Assembly: GCA_003280985.1 (NCBI GenBank)
Contig: QCDH01000001.1
Location: 62,001-126,000, forward strand
Direction of reading: 5' to 3'
DNA from: Prochlorococcus sp. AG-355-A18
GTDB taxonomy: Bacteria; Cyanobacteriota; Cyanobacteriia; PCC-6307; Cyanobiaceae
Length of the DNA: 64,000 bases
Shown: in pieces, positions 19,955 to 28,026 of the stretch
How the letters are laid out: every line of letters starts with the position of its first letter
Position numbering within the stretch: the first letter of the stretch is position 1
Notes under the pieces: model-generated
Database searches by the model: none
Told to the model about the DNA's origin: nothing
The model's input: only the letters and a program-made list of their open reading frames with translations
Position numbers and translations under genes: made by a program

Positions 19955-20341
19955 ATGAATGATAAAGAATCAATAATTTCATTATTAAATGAATTTGCTA
20001 ATCCAAAAAAAATGGCCTCATTTTTTGTTGACAATGCGACTCCGGATTTTTTATTCATAAGACCGAGTGGTAATCCAATTGATGCAAAAGGGTTCGAACA
20101 AATGATTACTGGTGATATAGTTCAAGAAAAGGCAGAAATAACTAAAATTCACCGATTCGAATTTTTAAGCGAAAATATAGTAATGTGCATCTTTACTCTA
20201 GGTTCAAAATTTACTTATAAAGGGACGCCTAATGATGACTTACCAACAGTTACCTCAATTTTTAAAAAAGTAAATAATGTTTGGAAAATTCACTGGTTAC
20301 AAAGATCTACAGGCAATTCTGATTTATCTTTATGGGATTAG
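19955..20341 (+). CDS. NTF2/SnoaL-like domain protein
   Basis: ORF track; DFLFIRPSGNPIDAKGFEQM...VWKIHWLQRS pattern typical of NTF2-like fold. Confidence 0.65.
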   Translation: MNDKESIISLLNEFANPKKMASFFVDNATPDFLFIRPSGNPIDAKGFEQMITGDIVQEKAEITKIHRFEFLSENIVMCIFTLGSKFTYKGTPNDDLPTVTSIFKKVNNVWKIHWLQRSTGNSDLSLWD

Positions 20342-20421
20342 CTAAGTTAATAGCTCTTTTAATGCTGCTACTACTTTTAGGTAGTTCTTTTATTGGTTTA
20401 ATTTTTTATTTTATAAAATAA
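20332..20421 (+). CDS. single-TM microprotein, 29 aa, overlaps preceding gene
   Basis: MGLAKLIALLMLLLLLGSSFIGLIFYFIK. Confidence 0.4.
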   Translation: MGLAKLIALLMLLLLLGSSFIGLIFYFIK

Positions 20422-20880
20422 TTACATCAAAAGAATATCCCCTTACTATTTCTTTATCTGGAAAAAAATTGCTTTTTTTATTAAGTAATTTGATTTTCAG
20501 GTAAAAATAAAAACTTTAGACAGACTAACGCCTAAATCTAAAGCTAATAAAGCAATTAGTAACTTATTCATTTTTTAGAAGTCTCAACTATTTTTTTGTA
20601 AAGTTCTTCAGAAATAGGTTGCATAGCCTTTCAAAAATCTGATTACAGATTAGTTATTTTAAAATTAATTTCTCGTTACTAAATATACGAATATTTTAAT
20701 TTTTAAATAGGTAAATAATATCTTCACAATAAGTTTTTCTTATAACGTATTAATAAAGACTGAGTTCAAAACTTTAAAGAATGTCCAAACTTTTAAAAAA
20801 GAAATTAGAAATCTTATTTTAAGTAAATGGATCCTCTATAAGTGAGCTTTATCAACTTTTCTTCTTGTTTTCTACAATAT

Positions 20881-21020
20881 ACGAATGACTTTCCATTGAA
20901 ATACATGTTTACCATGTTGCAGCTCCTGAACTTGCTCAAGTCCCCGTCCTATGGCTTGAGTCGTACTGCGGTCTATCAGATGGTAGATCGGACGATTTTG
21001 TAGTATTCACTACAATCTAT
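20881..21020 (+). ncRNA. candidate structured RNA (strand assumed)
   Basis: Higher-GC island with ctcaag/cttgag, cgtcc/ggacg, tctatc/ggtaga and ttgtagt/actacaa pairings. Confidence 0.35.
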
Positions 21021-21051
21021 TTATAAAGTATTTATACTTAGATGTCAACAA

Positions 21052-21198
21052 TTAATAGGAACTAAACTTCAATTTAAAATTAGATCCTGCTCTCACAAAA
21101 AGCCTAAAAAGAATATAGAACATATAACTACGAGTAACTCCCACAAAAACTGAAACAAATGCTAGAACTACACAAATAGGGCAATGTGGGAATCCCAT
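21052..21198 (-). CDS. hypothetical membrane microprotein, 48 aa
   Basis: MGFPHCPICVVLAFVSVFVGVTRSYMFYILFRLFVRAGSNFKLKFSSY. Confidence 0.45.
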   Translation of the reverse strand: MGFPHCPICVVLAFVSVFVGVTRSYMFYILFRLFVRAGSNFKLKFSSY

Positions 21199-21549
21199 TA
21201 TTTATTTTCCAATATAAATTTTAATTCAGCCTCTGCATTATAAATATCGATTCTTATCTTAAGTAGTTTAAAAAATTTAATTATTTTTTTCACAATTAAA
21301 CCTTTTTTATGCATCAATAATAATATTATTCTTAGAATGAATATATCAATGAGCAAAAATACTGAATCCATTGATATAACTAATGTTTGTAACAATATTA
21401 TACAATAAACAATACCGACTTTTGCTCAGATACTCTTGATCAATTAACCAATAAAGGCTTATTCAGAATTAAATATAATAATTAGAGACCTAGTTACCTT
21501 GCAGTGCTATTTTTCTTTTGCTAAAAAAATAGAGCGGGCTAAAGTCCAA

Positions 21550-21725
21550 TTCTCCACGAGGATTTAGTCCGCCACCTAAACCCTGAGAGTGCAAATTTTT
21601 CTTAATCAATATGCAACTATGCTTTATAAGGTAAATATCTTGATTGCGCAATAAATTTATTTTGTATATTGCCATAACAAAAATGATGAGTTTATTTAAA
21701 TTAGTTACTAAATCCTCGTGGAGAA
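21550..21725. repeat. 19-bp perfect inverted repeat (21550-21568 / 21707-21725)
   Basis: ttctccacgaggatttagt vs actaaatcctcgtggagaa. Confidence 0.9.
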
Positions 21726-21837
21726 AGCTTTAGTAAATTTCTTTTACTGGTTACTGATAAGATCAGCCGAATCTCATTATGGAGAATCATTTGTATCTGT
21801 AGAAATTCCATCTAATTCAATCGAAAGTTTTTCTTGA
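21718..21837 (+). CDS. SAES-YG microprotein, 39 aa (GTG start)
   Basis: VEKALVNFFYWLLIRSAESHYGESFVSVEIPSNSIESFS; paralogous to 32799..32906. Confidence 0.55.
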   Translation: MEKALVNFFYWLLIRSAESHYGESFVSVEIPSNSIESFS

Positions 21838-21970
21838 TTTTAGAAAGTTTTTAATACTTAAATTCATAGCTTTCTGAAAATTGAATAACTAATTTGATTT
21901 AAGTTGGTTAATTTTCTCTATTGCAAATAAAGATAAGGTTGTTAATCTTGCACTTAAAGAAGAAACTTAA

Positions 21971-22192
21971 TTGCTTAAACTGATGCAATTTGATCATTTA
22001 AATTTCAATGAAGATGATGGCCTTATGTCCATAGAAGATTTAAGGGCTTTACGTCTTCGAAAAAAGAAAATTGAAAGTGATAAGAAAGCTAGAAAGTATA
22101 TCCTGGATATAAATCAAAGATATAGAAAAATGAGTGCCCGCAAAAGTAATAACTTTTTAAGGCATATGAACCCTTTTAAAAAGGCCGCATAA
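21971..22192 (+). CDS. hypothetical basic protein
   Basis: ORF track; likely start MQFDHLNFNEDDGLMSIEDLRALRLRKKK. Confidence 0.6.
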   Translation: MLKLMQFDHLNFNEDDGLMSIEDLRALRLRKKKIESDKKARKYILDINQRYRKMSARKSNNFLRHMNPFKKAA

Positions 22193-22281
22193 ATTGTTAA
22201 TCTTGATTTTGTTAATTTGTTTAACTTTGCAACTTTCAGAGTAAAATTTTAATGATGTTTCTTTGGAAGAGTTTCACCAAG

Positions 22282-22310
22282 AGGGGTCGATTTTTTTGGC
22301 CCCTTTTTTC
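22282..22310 (+). terminator. GC hairpin plus T tract
   Basis: gaggggtcgatttttttggccccttttttcc. Confidence 0.65.
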
Positions 22311-22508
22311 CTGAGATATTTTGTAATTGAAACTCGTTATAAAATTAAAGTAATACTTTCCTAGAAGGCGAAAGTAATGTAAATCTTTTGTTAAAAGTTT
22401 TTTATTACCACTTAATGAAAACTTTATATCTTCAACTAAATCCTCTTATTAAAAAAACAAAAGTTTTAGCTTATGGACCATTTCCCATAATTTATTGAAT
22501 TTTTTCAT

Positions 22509-22724
22509 TTGCGATTTTTAATGGCTTCACCTACAATTTGGGAATTCTATAAAGAAGTTGAAACTAAAACTCTATGGGTCAATATTTGTTCACAAAATTT
22601 AGAAGGAGTAGCTATTTCGATCAATAAATGGTGGAAGACAAGATATCCAGCATACAAAATCAGAATAGTTTCTAAAAAAGAATTTGAACTAATAAAAATG
22701 CAAGTTAAGAAAAAGGAGCAATAA
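22509..22724 (+). CDS. hypothetical protein (likely start MASPTIW)
   Basis: ORF track; soluble, Trp-rich. Confidence 0.6.
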   Translation: MRFLMASPTIWEFYKEVETKTLWVNICSQNLEGVAISINKWWKTRYPAYKIRIVSKKEFELIKMQVKKKEQ

Positions 22725-22800
22725 AATTATTCTTTGGTAAATATTGATGCTAAATATTTAATTTTTGCAGCTATTATAGAGTCAATAAATAGAGGAACAA

Positions 22801-22956
22801 ATGAACTCTGCATTTACAAAAGTCTCAAATTTGAAAGTTAACAGGGCTTCTAAAATTGCTATTACTCTCGCATCATCAACTTTCTTTTTATATGCCTTGA
22901 GTCAAGCACCAATTTTTAAAAATATTGTCGCAGGTGTCTTCTCCTGCTCTGGCTAA
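22801..22956 (+). CDS. hypothetical protein, 51 aa
   Basis: MNSAFTKVSNLKVNRASKIAITLASSTFFLYALSQAPIFKNIVAGVFSCSG. Confidence 0.5.
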   Translation: MNSAFTKVSNLKVNRASKIAITLASSTFFLYALSQAPIFKNIVAGVFSCSG

Positions 22957-23002
22957 ATAAAATAATGTTTTTTAGAGAAGCCAAAAAGCTAAAATAGACT
23001 GT

Positions 23003-23047
23003 GATTGACAGTCGATCTAAAATTAGAGGGATAAACCCCTCTTTTTT
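23003..23047 (+). promoter_or_regulatory. palindrome/TAAAAT/hairpin module copy 1
   Basis: gattgacagtcgatctaaaattagagggataaacccctctttttt. Confidence 0.6.
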
Positions 23048-23107
23048 AATGATTAATAGATTTATTTATGAAAAGATAATGACTCTTCTTATCTCTCTTT
23101 TCAGCTG

Positions 23108-23224
23108 ATGAATATTTCCCCGCACCTATTAATTGATGCTGTGATATTAAGCGCTGCCCTTACGATAACTTTGGTATTAAGAGCAAAAGGTAATGCTGCC
23201 AGAAAAGAAAAAGAAAATAGATGA
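23108..23224 (+). CDS. single-TM microprotein, 38 aa
   Basis: MNISPHLLIDAVILSAALTITLVLRAKGNAARKEKENR. Confidence 0.55.
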   Translation: MNISPHLLIDAVILSAALTITLVLRAKGNAARKEKENR

Positions 23225-23361
23225 TTACTAAAGAAGAAGAAAAAGAATTTAAAAAACCTAAATTATATAGATTTTGGAACTTTCTTATTTATGGAAGTTC
23301 AATAGCTATTGGAGTTTTCTTAGTTTATTTATATTCTGCTTATGTCTTTATAAATAAATGA
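23221..23361 (+). CDS. single-TM microprotein, 46 aa
   Basis: MITKEEEKEFKKPKLYRFWNFLIYGSSIAIGVFLVYLYSAYVFINK; ATGA overlap. Confidence 0.55.
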   Translation: MITKEEEKEFKKPKLYRFWNFLIYGSSIAIGVFLVYLYSAYVFINK

Positions 23362-23453
23362 CTTACATGTACGGCATAGCGATTACTTATGGGGTTGTGA
23401 GTCTTTTATTGCTTGGTGGGTTTGCATACTTTACTTTTAAAATGAAACGCTAA
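23358..23453 (+). CDS. single-TM microprotein, 31 aa
   Basis: MTYMYGIAITYGVVSLLLLGGFAYFTFKMKR; ATGA overlap. Confidence 0.5.
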   Translation: MTYMYGIAITYGVVSLLLLGGFAYFTFKMKR

Positions 23454-23457
23454 TTTT

Positions 23458-23586
23458 ATGTCCTCTTCCATGAAAGATTTCTTAGATAAATTTTTTGATT
23501 TATGTAGAGAATATCAACAAGAAATTCCACCTCAAAAGATGGCTGAAATTTTAAGAGAATATGCAGATAGATTAGATGAATGTTAG
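23458..23586 (+). CDS. hypothetical protein, 42 aa
   Basis: MSSSMKDFLDKFFDLCREYQQEIPPQKMAEILREYADRLDEC. Confidence 0.55.
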   Translation: MSSSMKDFLDKFFDLCREYQQEIPPQKMAEILREYADRLDEC

Positions 23587-23820
23587 ATACTGGCAGACCT
23601 GAGAAATATTAAGAGAATATAATCTCTAAGCAAAATTTATACAAATTTTTTTAAAGTTAGAATAAATTTTTTGAAGATATTTTCCTTGCAATCATTTATA
23701 ATTTGAGATTTTTTTTTGATCCTTAATCCGTACAATTTTGTTCCTCTTACCGCACACATACAACTTGAAATTTACTATTCAAATGAATTAGAACATAGTT
23801 GTAGTAAAGGGGTCAGTCTT

Positions 23821-23973
23821 ATGGCACTAAATGACACATTTACCATCCAAGAAATTAATTTGGATAAAAAAAACCTTTCATTTGATAATAAGCTCAAAAA
23901 AATTGAAGCTTATTGGAATAATGAATGTACAGAACATCCGAGTAACAACCATTGCAAGATTTTTTGTGATTAA
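23821..23973 (+). CDS. EC-P-C-C tail microprotein (50 aa; track ORF over-extended)
   Basis: MALNDTFTIQEINLDKKNLSFDNKLKKIEAYWNNECTEHPSNNHCKIFCD; C-terminal motif shared with 24177..24323. Confidence 0.6.
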   Translation: MALNDTFTIQEINLDKKNLSFDNKLKKIEAYWNNECTEHPSNNHCKIFCD

Positions 23974-24059
23974 AAACTTTAACTTTTAGGTATTCTTACG
24001 CTTGATTTTTACATAATAGCCGTACTAAAGAATAATCAGATAGAAAGGAGGCCAAGCAA

Positions 24060-24161
24060 ATGACTAATTTAGGTATAGAAATTTTATTTTGGACAATTTT
24101 AATTTCTTATCTGGGATTAAGGTTTTCTCAAACTTGGAATGGATTCAAAAAACAGTATTAA
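24060..24161 (+). CDS. single-TM microprotein, 33 aa
   Basis: MTNLGIEILFWTILISYLGLRFSQTWNGFKKQY; strong aaaggagg SD. Confidence 0.55.
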   Translation: MTNLGIEILFWTILISYLGLRFSQTWNGFKKQY

Positions 24162-24176
24162 TTAGGAGAATAGAAA

Positions 24177-24323
24177 ATGAAACTACAAACTCAGTTCACG
24201 GTTCCAAACAAAAAATTAAAAGATCTTGATTATGTTAAAAAAGTAGATTTTTTAGAAGAAATATTAAATAAAGAATGTATAGATTATCCAAATCAAGAAG
24301 ATTGCCTGGTTTGTTGCAATTAA
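24177..24323 (+). CDS. EC-P-C-C tail microprotein, 48 aa
   Basis: MKLQTQFTVPNKKLKDLDYVKKVDFLEEILNKECIDYPNQEDCLVCCN; aggaga SD. Confidence 0.6.
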   Translation: MKLQTQFTVPNKKLKDLDYVKKVDFLEEILNKECIDYPNQEDCLVCCN

Positions 24324-24402
24324 GAATCAAAAAATAGCTGTTTTTTAAAAGTAAATAAATTTTTATTAGTATTTATAAATTTTCTAAAAGGGAGTTAGCA
24401 CT

Positions 24403-24921
24403 ATGGAATTAAGATTCTTCCCAATAAATATTTTTAGAGAGACTCCAAAAGTCACATTCTTCGATGCAGGCATAGATAGTTCTAATGGTTCTGATGTTGT
24501 GATCCATTCTGGAGAAGCTATATCTCCTCCAGATAATTTAAAAGATGAGCAATATTACGTTCACAATCATCAAATTGACCACAATTTAGTTATCACTGGA
24601 GAAAGGACATTTGTTTTAATAAATCCTTCCTGGGATGAACCTCATCATGTGATTTATTTAAATAGATCTATGGGAGCATTAGAAATTCCTGTAGGAACTT
24701 ATCACAGATCTATCTCAGGGAAAGAAGGTAGTATTGTTTTAAACCAACCCAAAAGAGATAAATTTTTTGATCCTTCTAAAGAATTTACCCCTCAAAAGTT
24801 AGACAAAATTAATTTAATTAAGGCAAGAAAAAGTCCCCCTGTTTATTGGATTTACGAAAATAACAAAATCAAAAGAGTCTATTTTAATCCTTTAGAAAGA
24901 AAAGTTAAAACTCTTGTTTGA
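24403..24921 (+). CDS. conserved hypothetical, cupin-like
   Basis: ORF track; HNHQIDHNLVITGERTFVLI...EIPVGTYHRSISG. Confidence 0.7.
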   Translation: MELRFFPINIFRETPKVTFFDAGIDSSNGSDVVIHSGEAISPPDNLKDEQYYVHNHQIDHNLVITGERTFVLINPSWDEPHHVIYLNRSMGALEIPVGTYHRSISGKEGSIVLNQPKRDKFFDPSKEFTPQKLDKINLIKARKSPPVYWIYENNKIKRVYFNPLERKVKTLV

Positions 24922-25777
24922 AATGAAAAAACATATATCCCCTAGTAAAAATTTAAAAAACCTGAATTTAATTATTAATTCTGATACTTATAAATTGGCT
25001 CACGAAGATATTGGTTTACTTAGCCGAAATGAAATGCGTGGAGTCAGAATGCTTCTTGAAATTACTAAACCAGATTTAATCCTTGAAGAAAATAAAATTC
25101 TTTCAACAATAATTATTTTTGGAGGCGCAAGCATTTCAGAAGAATCAAATATAAAAAAGAGACTTGAAAATATAGAAGAGTTAATTAAAAAAAATCCTAA
25201 ATCGATACTTTTAAAACGAAATTTAAATAGATTAGAAAATTTGCTTCTTATGAGTCATTACTATCAATCCGCAAGGGAGTTTTCTAAACTTGCTTCAATT
25301 AGTAATCAAAATAAAAACTGTAATTCTCATGTGATTGTGACAGGTGGGGGGCCAGGAATTATGGAAGCTGCTAATAGAGGTGCATTTGAAGCAAATTGTA
25401 AATCTATAGGGTTAAATATCAGTCTGCCTAATGAACAAATCCCAAATGCTTTTATAACTCCCGGTCTTTGCTTTAAGTTTAATTATTTTGCATTAAGAAA
25501 GATCCATTTTGTCATGCGATCATTAGCTGCCGTATTTTTCCCTGGAGGTTTTGGGACACTTGATGAATTATTTGAACTATTGACACTTTGTCAAACAGGA
25601 ATGAAAACTAAAATCCCAATCATACTTTTTGGTAGAGATTATTGGAATAAGATAATTAACTTCGAATATCTAGCTGATCTTGGATTAATTTCAGATGAAA
25701 ATTTAAATCTTTTTCAATATGCAGACACCGCACCAGAAGCATGGGAAATTATCAAATCATCAAAAATTTCAGCTTAA
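24914..25777 (+). CDS. LOG-family Rossmann-fold protein (TIGR00730-like)
   Basis: GGGPGIMEAANRGA; FFPGGFGTLDELFELLTLCQTG. Confidence 0.85.
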   Translation: MFEMKKHISPSKNLKNLNLIINSDTYKLAHEDIGLLSRNEMRGVRMLLEITKPDLILEENKILSTIIIFGGASISEESNIKKRLENIEELIKKNPKSILLKRNLNRLENLLLMSHYYQSAREFSKLASISNQNKNCNSHVIVTGGGPGIMEAANRGAFEANCKSIGLNISLPNEQIPNAFITPGLCFKFNYFALRKIHFVMRSLAAVFFPGGFGTLDELFELLTLCQTGMKTKIPIILFGRDYWNKIINFEYLADLGLISDENLNLFQYADTAPEAWEIIKSSKISA

Positions 25778-25805
25778 AGGTAAGCTAATTATTTGTAAAT
25801 AACTT

Positions 25806-26156
25806 TTAATTACTTAATTTATAATTTGTTTTAACAGTTTTTATTATTGAATCTTGTGGTTCTTCACTTGGGAAACAATTAATAATCCTAAATTTGCCTC
25901 CTTTTTTATCAGTCTCAACAACTGTAAATTCAACGTATTTACCAATTCCATCTCTTAAATCCTTGACTTCAGTATTAATTATCTCTTCTTTATCATTTTT
26001 GATGATACGAGATTTGCCTCCGCAACTTAACAAAGCGTTCCCCTCAGTGAGAAAAAAATCTTTGTCATTACTGCAAGAAGAGATGAAAGATAAAGAGACC
26101 ATAATTAGTATAAAATTTTTCATAATCAACTTTTTTATATTTAAATACATTATCAA
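25806..26156 (-). CDS. putative lipoprotein
   Basis: Likely start MKNFILIMVSLSFISSCSN lipobox. Confidence 0.6.
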   Translation of the reverse strand: MIMYLNIKKLIMKNFILIMVSLSFISSCSNDKDFFLTEGNALLSCGGKSRIIKNDKEEIINTEVKDLRDGIGKYVEFTVVETDKKGGKFRIINCFPSEEPQDSIIKTVKTNYKLSN

Positions 26157-26238
26157 TAAAGCATATTAAATATGTAGTCAAATCCCTACCAAATTAAAAA
26201 TTTAATTAATAATATTTGTGAACTAAATAGAAATTATT

Positions 26239-27261
26239 TTAGAAAGAAATGCCCGATGCATTTAGAAAATCTTTATAAATATTTTGCCAGTGTATAATCC
26301 TTTGTTCAAGTCTATTAGGCGGACCAAGTTCAAAATTTTCGAGATAAGACTTATGAACTGATTCGACAATAACTTTATCTTCTCCAAGAAATTCTAATAT
26401 ACTTTTTTTCCAATTTTCTAAATCATTTATACATAAAGAAGCGGAGGCTAATTTAATTTCAATAATACACTGACCAATATTTTTAGGAAGATAATTTATT
26501 AAAACAATCCCTTTACCAGGCCAGATTATTAGATGGGTCCATGGGAGTAATCCAAAGGTATATAGATTTCCTTCACTACTAAGAGGGGTAACCAATACAT
26601 TACAAAATTCACTGAAGAAATACCTGTAGTTTTTAATTGGACCTTGTTCTTTATGTAGGGTATCTTTATGAGCTATTGATACATGATAATCGTCAAGTGT
26701 ATTGTCATGGGCAATTTTCCAATTGCAATTTAAGGTATCAGAAAATTCAGAAAAAATACTGTAATTCATATCCCATTGATCATTACATTTTCTCCCAACA
26801 AGCTCAATTTGATCATCTATAGATATTGGTTTGTTGCTGAAATTAATCCAAATTAAAGGTCCATTTATTAAAGAGTTAACTTTTTCTAAAAAATAATCCT
26901 CTGTTTCTATTTTTGTTTCAAAATTGTACTTTAATGGCAAGGTTTTAAGTTTGCCAAAACTATCAAAAGTCCAGCCATGGTAAGGACAAAAAATATTTTT
27001 AGAAGGGTTTAATTTTGTTTTTGGCAAACACAATTTTGACCCACGATGAGGGCATCTATTTTTGAAAACAGTTATTAAATTTTTTTCTGAACAAGAGATT
27101 AATAATGATTGATTAAAGAATTTTTTTTCCAATATTTCGCCAGGTTTAATTTCTCCTATGAAAATCAATGGGTGCCAATAATTTTTTGAATAGTTTTCTA
27201 ATTCAAGTTCAAAAATTTTTTGTTCGCTATAAAGCCAAGTAGGCAAAAAACTATTTGACAT
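26239..27261 (-). CDS. Rieske [2Fe-2S] oxygenase alpha subunit-like
   Basis: CPHRG...CPYHGW Rieske motif; NWKIAHDNTLDDYHVSIAH iron site. Confidence 0.88.
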   Translation of the reverse strand: MSNSFLPTWLYSEQKIFELELENYSKNYWHPLIFIGEIKPGEILEKKFFNQSLLISCSEKNLITVFKNRCPHRGSKLCLPKTKLNPSKNIFCPYHGWTFDSFGKLKTLPLKYNFETKIETEDYFLEKVNSLINGPLIWINFSNKPISIDDQIELVGRKCNDQWDMNYSIFSEFSDTLNCNWKIAHDNTLDDYHVSIAHKDTLHKEQGPIKNYRYFFSEFCNVLVTPLSSEGNLYTFGLLPWTHLIIWPGKGIVLINYLPKNIGQCIIEIKLASASLCINDLENWKKSILEFLGEDKVIVESVHKSYLENFELGPPNRLEQRIIHWQNIYKDFLNASGISF

Positions 27262-27264
27262 TAT

Positions 27265-28026
27265 TTATTTTTTTTGGAGGCCTCTTAAAAAATCAGATAA
27301 CTCATATCTTAATTTTGCAAAATCCGAATCAAGTTTCAATTTATCTAAATCTCCTTTTTGTAGATCTACCTTAACTTCTTTTATGATTCTTCCAGGATTA
27401 GGTGCCAAAATACATATTTGCTGAGAGAGAGCTAATGCTTCTTCTATATCATGGGTTATAAGTAAAACTGTCAATGAAGTTTTTTTCCATAATTCATAGA
27501 GAAATTTCTGCATAGATTCTCTTATCTGTAAATCTAAGGCTCCAAAAGGTTCATCTAAAAGTAGGATTTTAGGGTTAGTCGCTAAAGCTCTTGCTATTGC
27601 AACCCTTTGTTGCATTCCTCCAGATAATTCTTTTGGATACTTATTTCCCGAATCCTGAAGACCTACTACTTCTAATAAATAAGATGTCCTATATTTTATT
27701 TCTTTCAACTTATAAGAATTTAAATTCATTCCAAAGGCAATATTCTCAGATGCTGTGAGCCAAGGGAAAAGACTATATTTCTGAAAAACCATTCCTCTAT
27801 CCAATCCTGGTCCACTAACTATTTTTCCATCTACTTTTACGTTCCCTTTAGATGGACTCTCAAGCCCAGCAATAATCCTCAATATAGTACTTTTACCTGA
27901 TCCAGAGCTCCCAACAAGAGTTTTAAATTCGCCAGAACTTATTGAAAAGCTTATTCCCTCAATTGCCTTTTTTCTATTTGAACCTTCCCCAAAATATTTT
28001 GAAATATTATTAACATCTAATTTCAT
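27265..28026 (-). CDS. ABC transporter ATP-binding protein (nitrate/taurine/guanidine-type)
   Basis: GSSGSGKST, LSGGMQQRVAIARAL, LLLDEPFGALD. Confidence 0.9.
   Translation of the reverse strand: MKLDVNNISKYFGEGSNRKKAIEGISFSISSGEFKTLVGSSGSGKSTILRIIAGLESPSKGNVKVDGKIVSGPGLDRGMVFQKYSLFPWLTASENIAFGMNLNSYKLKEIKYRTSYLLEVVGLQDSGNKYPKELSGGMQQRVAIARALATNPKILLLDEPFGALDLQIRESMQKFLYELWKKTSLTVLLITHDIEEALALSQQICILAPNPGRIIKEVKVDLQKGDLDKLKLDSDFAKLRYELSDFLRGLQKK

Noticed and set aside
23821-24323. Lanthipeptide (prochlorosin) precursors
   Set aside because: No GG-type leader, no Ser/Thr-rich core and no LanM-like gene in the window
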